From Bifidobacterium breve (GTDB taxonomy: Bacteria; Actinomycetota; Actinomycetes; Mycobacteriales; Mycobacteriaceae), in NCBI GenBank assembly GCA_945882475.1, contig CAMCWJ010000029.1:1-15519 (forward strand): 15,519 nt of DNA. Direction: 5' to 3'. The notes beneath the pieces are model-generated. The model was not told the DNA's origin and did not search any database. It was given only the letters and a program-made list of their open reading frames with translations. Shown one piece after another: positions 1-7,466 of the stretch. The number at the start of each line of letters is the position of its first letter. Position 1 is the stretch's first letter. The position numbers and the translations under genes were made by a program.

Positions 1-81
1 CAGGCGCTCCCGAAGATCGGCGAGGTCGGCGTCGGGTACGGAGATCCGGAACGGGTGGACTGCAGCGGAATTGTCGGCCAT
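1..81 (-). CDS. Epoxide hydrolase family protein, N-terminal fragment (cut by window edge)
   Basis: Only the first 27 codons are inside the window, read leftward from an ATG at 81; the rest lies beyond position 1. The peptide contains PFRISVPDADLADLRERL, which matches the start of the N-terminal epoxide hydrolase domain (pattern PF-x-VP-x2-x-L-x-DLR-x-RL) that precedes the alpha/beta hydrolase core in microsomal-type epoxide hydrolases. Enzymes of this family open epoxides to diols with an Asp nucleophile, but the catalytic part is not visible here. The gene diverges from the ferredoxin-reductase-P450 run with 41 nt between the two start codons, so the two may be regulated together. The N-terminal match is short and some relatives with this domain act on other substrates. 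Confidence 0.7.
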   Translation of the reverse strand, partial: MADNSAAVHPFRISVPDADLADLRERL

Positions 82-93
82 GGGCCTGATTAT
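71..93 (+). promoter_or_regulatory. Possible PafBC/RecA-independent DNA-damage promoter motif
   Basis: TTGTCGGCC (71-79), eight bases, then GATTAT (88-93). The mycobacterial RecA-independent damage promoter consensus is TTGTCRGTG-N8-TAnnnT. The left part matches 7 of 9 positions and the right part has the A and final T but not the first T. The spacing is exact. It lies upstream of the run that ends in lhr and nei2, both repair genes. It competes with the leaderless -10 at 110-115, and a match of this quality can occur by chance in a window of this size. Confidence 0.25.
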
Positions 94-94
94 G
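89..94 (-). promoter_or_regulatory. Putative -10 element of the leftward epoxide hydrolase gene
   Basis: Read on the reverse strand this is CATAAT, one mismatch from TATAAT. Its last base is 8 nt from the A of the ATG at 81, which would place transcription start at or next to the start codon (a leaderless mRNA). No clear Shine-Dalgarno sequence lies at normal spacing before that ATG. I see no good -35 hexamer. Confidence 0.35.
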
Positions 95-109
95 GCTGCT
101 CGCGTTCAC

Positions 110-115
110 TAGGCT
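110..115 (+). promoter_or_regulatory. Putative -10 element of the ferredoxin-P450 operon (leaderless)
   Basis: TAGGCT fits the mycobacterial -10 pattern TAnnnT and ends 8 nt before the A of the ferredoxin ATG at 123, the distance expected if the transcript begins at the start codon. The only purine-rich stretch near the start (AGG at 119-121) is too close to the ATG to act as a normal Shine-Dalgarno site. A -35 element is not evident. Confidence 0.4.
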
Positions 116-122
116 CGCAGGT

Positions 123-338
123 ATGCGCATGGTCGTCGATCTGAACAAATGCCAGGGGTACGCCCAATGTGTTCCGCTGGCTCCGGAGGTTCTCCAACTC
201 GTCGGCGAGGAGGCCCTCGCCTACGACCCCAACCCGGACGAGTCGCAACGCCGTCAGGTGCTGCGCGCAGTGGCATCCTGCCCGGTGCAGGCGATCATTC
301 TGGAACTGGATCCCCCGGCCGATCGGGACACCCTATGA
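123..338 (+). CDS. Ferredoxin, probable 3Fe-4S type, electron donor to the P450
   Basis: This 71-residue protein has the pattern of mycobacterial P450-linked ferredoxins. C10-QG-Y13-AQ-C16 is followed by C53-P54, so three cysteines are present and Tyr13 sits where a fourth cluster ligand would be in a 4Fe-4S ferredoxin. That predicts a 3Fe-4S cluster or an atypical cluster. Replacement of this position by His, Tyr, Asn and others is known in mycobacterial ferredoxins next to P450 genes. It would carry single electrons from the reductase encoded next to the P450 encoded after it, in the cytosol. The start is the ATG at 123: the ferredoxin fold begins immediately (MRMVVDLNKC). Its TGA overlaps the reductase ATG by 4 nt (ATGA), which suggests coupled translation. 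Confidence in the family is high; the cluster type is inferred. Confidence 0.93.
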   Translation: MRMVVDLNKCQGYAQCVPLAPEVLQLVGEEALAYDPNPDESQRRQVLRAVASCPVQAIILELDPPADRDTL

Positions 339-1753
339 ATCCCGGACTCCCAGGGACCTACTCCCTTGATGAGGTCGTCAGGAAGTTCCGGGCCGAAGGT
401 CGCATCGTCATTGTCGGAGCCTCACTGGCCGGTCTGCGCGCAGCCGAAGCACTGCGCGAGAAGGGTTTCGAAGGCTCGCTGACGATCATCGGCGACGAAC
501 CGCACGAACCCTACGACCGGCCGCCGCTGTCCAAGCAGGTGCTCAAGGGCTGGGTGCCGGCCGACCACACCAAGCTGCCCCGGCTGCGCCCGGTCGACGC
601 GGATTGGAAGCTCGGCGTGGCCGCCGTGAGCCTCGACCGGGTCAACCATGTGGTGAAGCTGGGCAATGGCGAGGAGGTCGGTTACGACCGGTTGCTGATC
701 GCCACCGGAACCCGGGCGCGGCCATGGGCGAATCCGGAGGAAGCGGCGCTACAGGGCGTGTTCACCGTCCGCACCGTGGAGGATGCCACCGGACTCTCCG
801 CGGCACTGAAGGCGCGGCCGCGCCGGGTGCTCATCATCGGTTCCGGCTTCGTGGGCTCCGAGATCGCCTCGGTGTGTCGCGATCTGGACCTGGCGGTGAC
901 GGTGATCGAACGCGGCAGCGGCCCACTGAAGGGGGCACTCGGTGGGGTGATCAGCGAGATCGCCGCGCAGATGATGCGCGACGCCGGGGTGGACCTGCGC
1001 ACCGGGGTGTCGGTCAAGAACCTGCACGGGGACGGCGCCGGTCACGTCCGATCCGCGACGCTGACCGACGGCACCGTGCTCGACGTCGACGTGGTGATCC
1101 CGTCGCTGGGCTCGATCCGCAACGTGGAATGGCTCGACGGCGCCGGTCTGGCGGCCGGCCAGTGGGGCGTCGGCTGCGATGCCGGCTGCCGCGCCTTCGA
1201 CATCAACGGTGTGGTGACCGACCACATCTTCGTCGCCGGTGACGTGGCCCGCGCTCCGCATGTGCTGTACGGCTACGAGTTCCTGGCCCTGGAGCATTGG
1301 GACAACGCGGTTCTCGGCGCCGAAGTCGCCGCCAACAACATGCTCAACCTGGAGGTGGGCCGCCGCCCGCACCTGCCGCTGCCGTCGTTCTGGTCCGGCC
1401 AGTTCGGGGTGAACATCAAAAGCGTCGGGGTGTGCTCGTTCGGCGACGAGATCGTCTTCACCCAGGGGTCGCCGGACGATCGGCGGTTCGCGGCGGCATA
1501 CGGGAAGAACGGCCGCATCGTCGGGGCGGTCACCTTCAACCACGGCAAGTGGCTGCCCTACTACGCCGATCTGATCGAGCGCTCCGCGCCCTTCCCGCCC
1601 CCGCCGCCCGGGTTCGACCGCCCGACCAACAATGAGGTCATGCCCGCCCGATTCCCCGACCCGCGAGAGCCTTCCGGGAACCCCGACGTGGTGCTCACCG
1701 GACACGACCCGACCGACCGCCATGCCGAATTCCGGCCCCGCGGTCATCAGTAG
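335..1753 (+). CDS. NADH-dependent ferredoxin reductase (FAD), P450 redox partner
   Basis: The protein has 472 residues and two nucleotide-binding folds. FAD binding is shown by GASLAG at 28-33 and AGDVA at 301-305, and NAD(P)H binding by GSGFVG at 169-174. Glu192 at the end of the second strand of the NAD fold suggests preference for NADH over NADPH. FWSGQFG (352-358) matches the C-terminal signature of the oxygenase-coupled reductase family (FWSDQY type). It should pass electrons from NADH through FAD to the ferredoxin encoded just upstream. Family members are usually near 400 residues. Here about 20 extra residues precede the FAD fold, and a proline-rich tail (five prolines at 421-425, then about 45 polar residues) follows the usual end. 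The ATG at 335 is chosen because it overlaps the ferredoxin stop; the frame is open upstream but that part is ferredoxin coding sequence. Confidence 0.92.
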   Translation: MNPGLPGTYSLDEVVRKFRAEGRIVIVGASLAGLRAAEALREKGFEGSLTIIGDEPHEPYDRPPLSKQVLKGWVPADHTKLPRLRPVDADWKLGVAAVSLDRVNHVVKLGNGEEVGYDRLLIATGTRARPWANPEEAALQGVFTVRTVEDATGLSAALKARPRRVLIIGSGFVGSEIASVCRDLDLAVTVIERGSGPLKGALGGVISEIAAQMMRDAGVDLRTGVSVKNLHGDGAGHVRSATLTDGTVLDVDVVIPSLGSIRNVEWLDGAGLAAGQWGVGCDAGCRAFDINGVVTDHIFVAGDVARAPHVLYGYEFLALEHWDNAVLGAEVAANNMLNLEVGRRPHLPLPSFWSGQFGVNIKSVGVCSFGDEIVFTQGSPDDRRFAAAYGKNGRIVGAVTFNHGKWLPYYADLIERSAPFPPPPPGFDRPTNNEVMPARFPDPREPSGNPDVVLTGHDPTDRHAEFRPRGHQ

Positions 1754-1754
1754 C

Positions 1755-1760
1755 AGGGAG
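1755..1760 (+). promoter_or_regulatory. Shine-Dalgarno site of the P450 gene
   Basis: AGGGAG lies 5 nt before the ATG at 1766 and just after the reductase stop codon (TAG, 1751-1753). It supports that ATG as the start and indicates independent ribosome loading on the P450, in contrast to the overlap-coupled reductase. Confidence 0.7.
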
Positions 1761-1765
1761 AACCC

Positions 1766-3016
1766 ATGGACGCAGCAACTGCCTGGGCCGAGGCGATGAA
1801 GTTCGCGAACCGCCCGGACCCGTATCCCTTCTTCGAGGAACTACGCCAGACGCCGGTGGCCAAGGTCTCCGAGAAGACCTACGTCGTCACGGGCTACGAC
1901 GAGGTGATCGCGTTGACGCACGACCCGCGGATCAGCTCCGACGCCACCCGCAGCCCGGCCGGACTCTTCGGCGAGAAGCCGGAGACCGACACCGAGGCCG
2001 AAGCCGGCAGCTTCATCGGCACCGATCCCGCCATCCACGATCGGATGCGCCGCCAGTTCATGCGGCACTTCGGCCCGCCGCACACTCCCGACCTGATTGC
2101 CGGCATGGAGTCGTATGTCGTGGAATTGGCCAATGATCTGCTCGATGCGGTCAAAGCTCGCGGCGGCACCCGCATGGATGTGGTCGAAGATTTCGCATAC
2201 CCGATCCCGGTGTCGGTGATCTGCCGAGTCCTCGGCGTGCCGCTGGCCGACATACCGACGTTCCACCCCTGGATCTTCGACTTCATGCAGGGCGCCGACA
2301 TCGGCCCGGAAGCCCACACCGAGGAAGGCCGCGCGAGAACGGCAGAGGCTGCCAACGGCGTCGCGAAACTCAACGCCTATATAACCGAACTGGCCGAGGG
2401 GTACGCCCGCGAACCCGGCCCTGGGTTGATCTCGGCGGTCCTGCATGACACCGACGGTCCGGACGGCCCGATGTCGGTCGACGAAGCCGTTCCCAATGCG
2501 ATGCTCCTGCTGTTCGCCGGCCACGACTCGACGGTCAACACGATGAGCCACTGCGTGCTGACACTGCTGCGCAACCCCGGCTCGTGGGATCTGTTGGCGG
2601 GCAACCCCGAATTGATCCCGCGGATGATCGAAGAGGTTCAGCGCCTGCAGTCGGCGGTGCAGTTCTTCCCATCCTTCAGTGCCACCACGGACATCGAGAT
2701 CGCGGGGACGACCATCAAGGCCGGATCGGCGGTCCACTTGATGTACGGCGCGGCCAACCGCGATCCGCGCCGCTTCCCCGACCCGGACCGGTTCGACCTC
2801 AACCGCGAAAACCGCGAACATCTCGGCTGGGGCAGCGGGATCCATGTCTGTTTCGGCGGCCCGTTGGCACGCCTTGAAGTCGACGCCGCGATGGAGGTGT
2901 TCCTCCGCCGGGTCCGCAATCCGAGACTTGTCGTCGACCCGCCGCTGTACCGACGCAACCAGGTGTTCCGGGGACCGCTGCACCTCTGGGTGGATTTCGC
3001 CGAGATCCTGGACTGA
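1766..3016 (+). CDS. Cytochrome P450 (class I, soluble)
   Basis: This 416-residue protein has the bacterial P450 landmarks: I-helix AGHDST at 251-256, the K-helix ExxR pair E290-R293, and the heme loop WGSGIHVCFG with C362 as the iron ligand, followed by GPLAR. There is no N-terminal membrane anchor, so it is cytosolic. Two positions are unusual. The residue after the I-helix acid (Asp254), normally the oxygen-activating Thr, is Ser255 with Thr256 next to it. The conserved Phe that opens the heme loop is Trp355. It would hydroxylate or epoxidise an organic substrate using electrons from the two preceding gene products. A P450 with its own ferredoxin and reductase resembles the CYP147 operons described in M. 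marinum, where CYP147G1 oxidises fatty acids near the omega end, but I cannot assign the CYP family from sequence alone. The substrate is unknown. Confidence 0.95.
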   Translation: MDAATAWAEAMKFANRPDPYPFFEELRQTPVAKVSEKTYVVTGYDEVIALTHDPRISSDATRSPAGLFGEKPETDTEAEAGSFIGTDPAIHDRMRRQFMRHFGPPHTPDLIAGMESYVVELANDLLDAVKARGGTRMDVVEDFAYPIPVSVICRVLGVPLADIPTFHPWIFDFMQGADIGPEAHTEEGRARTAEAANGVAKLNAYITELAEGYAREPGPGLISAVLHDTDGPDGPMSVDEAVPNAMLLLFAGHDSTVNTMSHCVLTLLRNPGSWDLLAGNPELIPRMIEEVQRLQSAVQFFPSFSATTDIEIAGTTIKAGSAVHLMYGAANRDPRRFPDPDRFDLNRENREHLGWGSGIHVCFGGPLARLEVDAAMEVFLRRVRNPRLVVDPPLYRRNQVFRGPLHLWVDFAEILD

Positions 3017-3020
3017 CCGG

Positions 3021-6000
3021 GTGACACCCGATCCGCTGGCCCGCTTCGCACCCGCGACCCGGGAATGGTTCACCGGCACCTTCACCGCACCGACCCCGGC
3101 CCAGGAGCAAGCCTGGGCCGCGATCGCCGGAGGCGACCACGCACTGGTGATCGCGCCCACCGGATCGGGCAAGACCCTGGCGGCCTTTCTGTGGGCGATC
3201 GACCGACTGGCCCATGAACCCGGCTCCGGAACACGGGTGCTCTACATCTCGCCGCTGAAAGCGCTGGCGATCGACGTGGAGCGCAACCTGCGAACGCCAT
3301 TGGTCGGCATCAGCCGCATCGCTGAACAGAACGGCACGCCAGCCGCACCGATCCGGGTCGGCGTCCGTTCCGGAGACACCACACCCGCCCAGCGCCGTGA
3401 TCTCCTCAAGACCCCGCCGGACATCCTCATCACCACCCCGGAATCGCTGTTCCTGATGCTCACCTCCGCAGCCCGCGACACCCTGGCCGGGGTGCAGTGC
3501 GTGATCATCGACGAGGTGCACGCGGTGGCCGCCACCAAACGCGGTGCGCACCTTGCCCTTTCGCTGGAACGCCTGGATACGCTGCTAGCCTCCCCCGCCC
3601 AGCGCATCGGACTCTCCGCCACCGTGCGTCCCGCCGAGGAGGTGGCCCGTTTCCTCACCGGCGGAAGACCCGCAAAAATCGTCGCCCCGCCGTCGGACAA
3701 GATCTTCGACCTCACCGTCCAGGTACCGGTGCCAGACATGGCCAACCTCGAGAACAACAGCATCTGGGAAGACGTCGAGAACCGCATCGTCGACCTGATC
3801 GAGGCACACTCGTCGACCATCGTGTTCGCGAACTCACGGCGGCTGGCCGAGAAGCTGACGGCCCGGATCAACGAGATCGGTGCCGAACGCGCCGACGAAC
3901 TCGGCGAGCCACTGGCCCGTGCCCACCACGGGTCGGTATCCAAGGAACAGCGCGCCCAGGTTGAAGACGAACTCAAGACCGGACGACTCAAAGCCGTCGT
4001 GGCCACCTCGAGCCTGGAACTCGGGATCGACATGGGCGCAGTCGATCTCGTCATCCAGGTCGAGGCGCCGCCGTCGGTGGCCAGTGGTCTGCAACGGGTC
4101 GGCCGGGCCGGACATCAAGTCGGCGAGATCTCCCGGGGGGTGCTGCTACCCAAGCATCGGACCGACCTGATCAGCTGTGCGGTCACCGCGCAGCGCATGC
4201 TGAGCGCCCAGATCGAGGCGATGCGGGTGCCGACCAATCCACTCGACATCCTGGCCCAACACACCGTGGCGGCCTGCGCGACCGAGCCGGTGAGCGCCGA
4301 CGAGTGGTTCGACACCGTCCGGCGCAGCGCGCCGTTCGCGACCCTGCCGCGCAGTGCCTTCGAAGCCACCCTGGACCTGCTGTCCGGCAAGTACCCGTCA
4401 ACCGACTTCGCCGAATTGCGACCCAGGCTGGTCTATGACCGCGACACCGGCACCCTGACCGGCCGCCCCGGCGCGCAACGGCTTGCCGTCACCTCCGGCG
4501 GCGCGATCCCCGACCGTGGCATGTTCGCGGTGTATCTGGCGACCGAAAAGCCCTCGCGGGTAGGCGAACTCGACGAGGAGATGGTCTACGAATCCCGACC
4601 CGGAGACGTCATCGCACTCGGCGCGACGAGCTGGCGTATCACCGAAATCACCCATGACCGGGTTCTGGTCATCCCGGCGCCGGGCCAGCCGGCCCGGCTG
4701 CCGTTCTGGCGCGGCGACGGCGTCGGCCGACCCGCCGAACTCGGCGAGGCGATCGGGCGGTTCACCGGCGAGCTCGCCGACCTCGATCGCGCAGCATTCC
4801 AAACACGCTGCGCTGAAATAGGTTTCGACACATTCGCGTGCGACAACCTGTGGCGGCTGATCGACGATCAGCGGACGGCCACCACCACGGTGCCCAGCGA
4901 CACCACCCTGCTGGTGGAGCGGTTCCGAGATGAACTGGGTGACTGGCGGGTGATCCTGCACTCGCCGTACGGGCTGAAGGTGCACGGGCCGCTGGCCCTG
5001 GCGGTCGCCCGACGGCTGCAGCAGCGATACGGCATCGACGAGAAGCCGACCGCATCCGACAACGGCATCGTGGTGCGACTGCCCGATACCGACGACACCC
5101 CGCCGGGTGCGGAGTTGTTCGTCTTCGACGCCGAGGAGATCGAGCCACTCATCACCGCCGAGGTGGGCGGGTCGGCACTGTTCGCCTCCCGGTTCCGGGA
5201 ATGCGCGGCCCGGGCCCTGCTGCTGCCCCGCCGAGATCCCGGGAAGCGATCCCCGCTGTGGCATCAGCGCCAGCGCGCGGCTCAATTACTCGATGTGGCA
5301 AGGAAGTACCCCGACTTCCCGATCGTCCTCGAGACGGTGCGCGAGTGCCTGCAGGACGTCTACGACGTACCTGCCCTGACCCGGCTGATGTCGCGGATCG
5401 AGCAGCGCAGCGTCCGGATGCTGGAGGTCGAGACGCCGACACCGTCACCGTTCGCCGCCTCGCTGCTGTTCGGGTACGTCGGGGCGTTCATGTACGAGGG
5501 CGACAGCCCACTGGCCGAACGTCGCGCGGCCGCGCTGTCACTGGACACCGCACTGCTAGCCGAACTGCTGGGCCGGGTGGAGTTGCGCGAACTGCTCGAC
5601 GCCGACGTCGTCGCCGCGACGGGGCACCAGCTTCAGCATCTGGCGCAGGACCGCCTGGCCCGCGATGCCGAGGGCGTGGCCGACCTGCTGCGACTGCTCG
5701 GGCCGCTCACCGAAGCCGAAATCGCGCAGCGGTGCATCGCATCCGACGTCGGCGCCTGGCTGGACGGCCTGCACGCCGCCAAGCGTGCGCTGCCGGTCTC
5801 CTATGCCGGGCTGCAGTGGTGGGTGGCCGTCGAGGACATCGGCAGGTTGCGCGACGCGCTGGGGGTGGCCGTTCCGGTCGGGGTTCCGGCCGGATTCACC
5901 GAATCGGTGGCCGACCCCCTCGGGGAACTGCTGAGCCGCTACGCCCGGACCCGCGGCCCGTTCACCACGGCCGCCGCTGCCGCCCGGTTCGGGCTGGGCA

Positions 6001-7466
6001 ACCGGGTGGCCGCCGACTGGCTTGGCCGAATGGCCCTGGACGGCAAGCTCGTTCGCGGCGAATTCATCGACGCGGAAGCCTCGGATCCGACCGGCGACCA
6101 GTGGTGCGACGCCGGCGTACTGCGAATCCTGCGCCGACGCTCACTGGCGGCGTTGCGGGCCCAGGTCGAGCCGGTGAGCACCCGCGCCTACGGCCGCTTC
6201 CTGCCGGCCTGGCAGCAGGTAGACGGCGCGGCCGGTTCCGGGCCCGATGCTCTGCTGGCGGTGATCGACCAACTCGCCGGGGTTCCGATCCCGGCGTCGG
6301 CGGTCGAGCAGTTGGTGTTCGCCTCCCGGGTGCGCGACTACCGGCCCGCACTGCTCGACGAGCTGCTGGCCTCCGGCGAGGTGCTGTGGTCCGGCGCGGG
6401 GTCCATCTCGGGCAGCGACGGCTGGGTGGCCTTCCACCACGGCGAGACCGCACCGCTGACCCTGGCCGAGCCCGCCGGGATCGACCTCACCGACGTCCAC
6501 CGGGGGATCCTCGATGTCCTCGGCCGACCCGGCGACATTCGCGGCGCCTACTTCTTCCGCCAGATCGCAGGCGGTGCGACCGAGGACGCCGTGAAAGCCG
6601 CACTGTGGGAACTGATCTGGGCCGGTTGGGTAACCGGTGACACTTTCGCGCCGATTCGCGCGCTGCTCACCGGTGGCCGCGGCCCCGGCACCCGTCGCCC
6701 CGCGGCACCGGCCCACCGGCACCGCCGCGCGCCGCGGCTGAGTCGTTATTCGGTCGCCCATCCGCAGACCCGCACACTGGACCCGGTCGTCGCGGGGCGT
6801 TGGTCGGCACTGCCGGCCGCCGAACCCGACGGCACCCTGCGGGCGCACCTGCGGGCGGAGTTGCTGCTGAGCCGCTACGGCGTGTTGACCAAGGCCGCCG
6901 TCACCGCCGAGGGCCTGCCGGGCGGCTTCGCAGCGCTCTACAAGGTCCTCCGGGCATTCGAGGAGGCCGGCCGCTGTCAACGCGGATACTTCGTCGAGTC
7001 CCTCGGCGGTGCACAGTTCGCCCTGGCCTCGACCGTGGACCGGCTGCGGAGTTTCGCCGACGACGATTCGGGCACCGCCGACTACCGCGCGGTGGTGCTG
7101 GCCGCGGCCGATCCGGCCAACCCGTATGGCGCGACGCTGGCCTGGCCGGCGCGCGCCGAGAGCGGCCACCGTCCCGGCCGCAAGGCCGGTGCCCTAGTGG
7201 TGCTGGTCGACGGCGATCTGGTCTGGTACTCCGAGCGCGGCGGCCGATCGCTGCTCACCTTCAGTGCCGATCCGCTTGCTCAACAGGCCGGGGCCGCTGC
7301 GCTGGCGGAACTGGTGGGCACCGGCCGGATCGGCGGCATCGTGGTCGAGCGGATCGACGGGGTGGCTGTGCTGGAGGCCGCGACCCACCCGGAACTGCAG
7401 GAGGCCGTCGACGCACTGCAGGCGGCGGGCTTCGCACGCACGCCGAAGGGGCTGAGGCTCAGGTAA
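3021..7466 (+). CDS. lhr: Lhr, large superfamily 2 ATP-dependent DNA helicase
   Basis: The protein has 1481 residues, close to the mycobacterial Lhr length of about 1500. Helicase motifs are APTGSGKT (Walker A, 45-52), ITTPESL (137-143), DEVH (164-167), SAT (199-201) and QRVGRAGH (358-365). A PFWRGD segment near residue 563 probably holds the tryptophan that stacks on DNA in the M. smegmatis enzyme. A long C-terminal region of winged-helix-like repeats follows, with a basic Arg/Pro-rich linker near residues 1219-1240. Mycobacterial Lhr moves 3' to 5' on DNA, prefers RNA:DNA hybrids and protects against crosslinking agents. The GTG at 3021 is chosen: it is the first start after the P450 stop, only 4 nt away, and yields the family-like N-terminus LARFAPATREWF. 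There is no good Shine-Dalgarno site, so translation may depend on ribosomes finishing the P450. The stop overlaps nei2 by 1 nt. Confidence 0.96.
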   Translation: MTPDPLARFAPATREWFTGTFTAPTPAQEQAWAAIAGGDHALVIAPTGSGKTLAAFLWAIDRLAHEPGSGTRVLYISPLKALAIDVERNLRTPLVGISRIAEQNGTPAAPIRVGVRSGDTTPAQRRDLLKTPPDILITTPESLFLMLTSAARDTLAGVQCVIIDEVHAVAATKRGAHLALSLERLDTLLASPAQRIGLSATVRPAEEVARFLTGGRPAKIVAPPSDKIFDLTVQVPVPDMANLENNSIWEDVENRIVDLIEAHSSTIVFANSRRLAEKLTARINEIGAERADELGEPLARAHHGSVSKEQRAQVEDELKTGRLKAVVATSSLELGIDMGAVDLVIQVEAPPSVASGLQRVGRAGHQVGEISRGVLLPKHRTDLISCAVTAQRMLSAQIEAMRVPTNPLDILAQHTVAACATEPVSADEWFDTVRRSAPFATLPRSAFEATLDLLSGKYPSTDFAELRPRLVYDRDTGTLTGRPGAQRLAVTSGGAIPDRGMFAVYLATEKPSRVGELDEEMVYESRPGDVIALGATSWRITEITHDRVLVIPAPGQPARLPFWRGDGVGRPAELGEAIGRFTGELADLDRAAFQTRCAEIGFDTFACDNLWRLIDDQRTATTTVPSDTTLLVERFRDELGDWRVILHSPYGLKVHGPLALAVARRLQQRYGIDEKPTASDNGIVVRLPDTDDTPPGAELFVFDAEEIEPLITAEVGGSALFASRFRECAARALLLPRRDPGKRSPLWHQRQRAAQLLDVARKYPDFPIVLETVRECLQDVYDVPALTRLMSRIEQRSVRMLEVETPTPSPFAASLLFGYVGAFMYEGDSPLAERRAAALSLDTALLAELLGRVELRELLDADVVAATGHQLQHLAQDRLARDAEGVADLLRLLGPLTEAEIAQRCIASDVGAWLDGLHAAKRALPVSYAGLQWWVAVEDIGRLRDALGVAVPVGVPAGFTESVADPLGELLSRYARTRGPFTTAAAAARFGLGNRVAADWLGRMALDGKLVRGEFIDAEASDPTGDQWCDAGVLRILRRRSLAALRAQVEPVSTRAYGRFLPAWQQVDGAAGSGPDALLAVIDQLAGVPIPASAVEQLVFASRVRDYRPALLDELLASGEVLWSGAGSISGSDGWVAFHHGETAPLTLAEPAGIDLTDVHRGILDVLGRPGDIRGAYFFRQIAGGATEDAVKAALWELIWAGWVTGDTFAPIRALLTGGRGPGTRRPAAPAHRHRRAPRLSRYSVAHPQTRTLDPVVAGRWSALPAAEPDGTLRAHLRAELLLSRYGVLTKAAVTAEGLPGGFAALYKVLRAFEEAGRCQRGYFVESLGGAQFALASTVDRLRSFADDDSGTADYRAVVLAAADPANPYGATLAWPARAESGHRPGRKAGALVVLVDGDLVWYSERGGRSLLTFSADPLAQQAGAAALAELVGTGRIGGIVVERIDGVAVLEAATHPELQEAVDALQAAGFARTPKGLRLR

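Noticed and set aside
149..334. Upstream extension of the ferredoxin reductase
   Set aside because: This stretch encodes the ferredoxin in another frame, and the ATG at 335 overlaps the ferredoxin stop in the usual coupled way.
2928..2950. TTGTCGTCG in the P450 gene as a damage promoter for lhr
   Set aside because: Two mismatches in the left box and no TAnnnT at the proper spacing (CTGTAC instead).
1841..3172. Long reverse open frame antisense to the P450 and the start of lhr
   Set aside because: No recognisable domain; it crosses the P450-lhr junction, and the forward frames carry the heme and helicase motifs.
5201..6640. Forward open frame of 479 codons inside lhr
   Set aside because: Out-of-frame shadow with Arg/Gly/Ala-rich low-complexity product.
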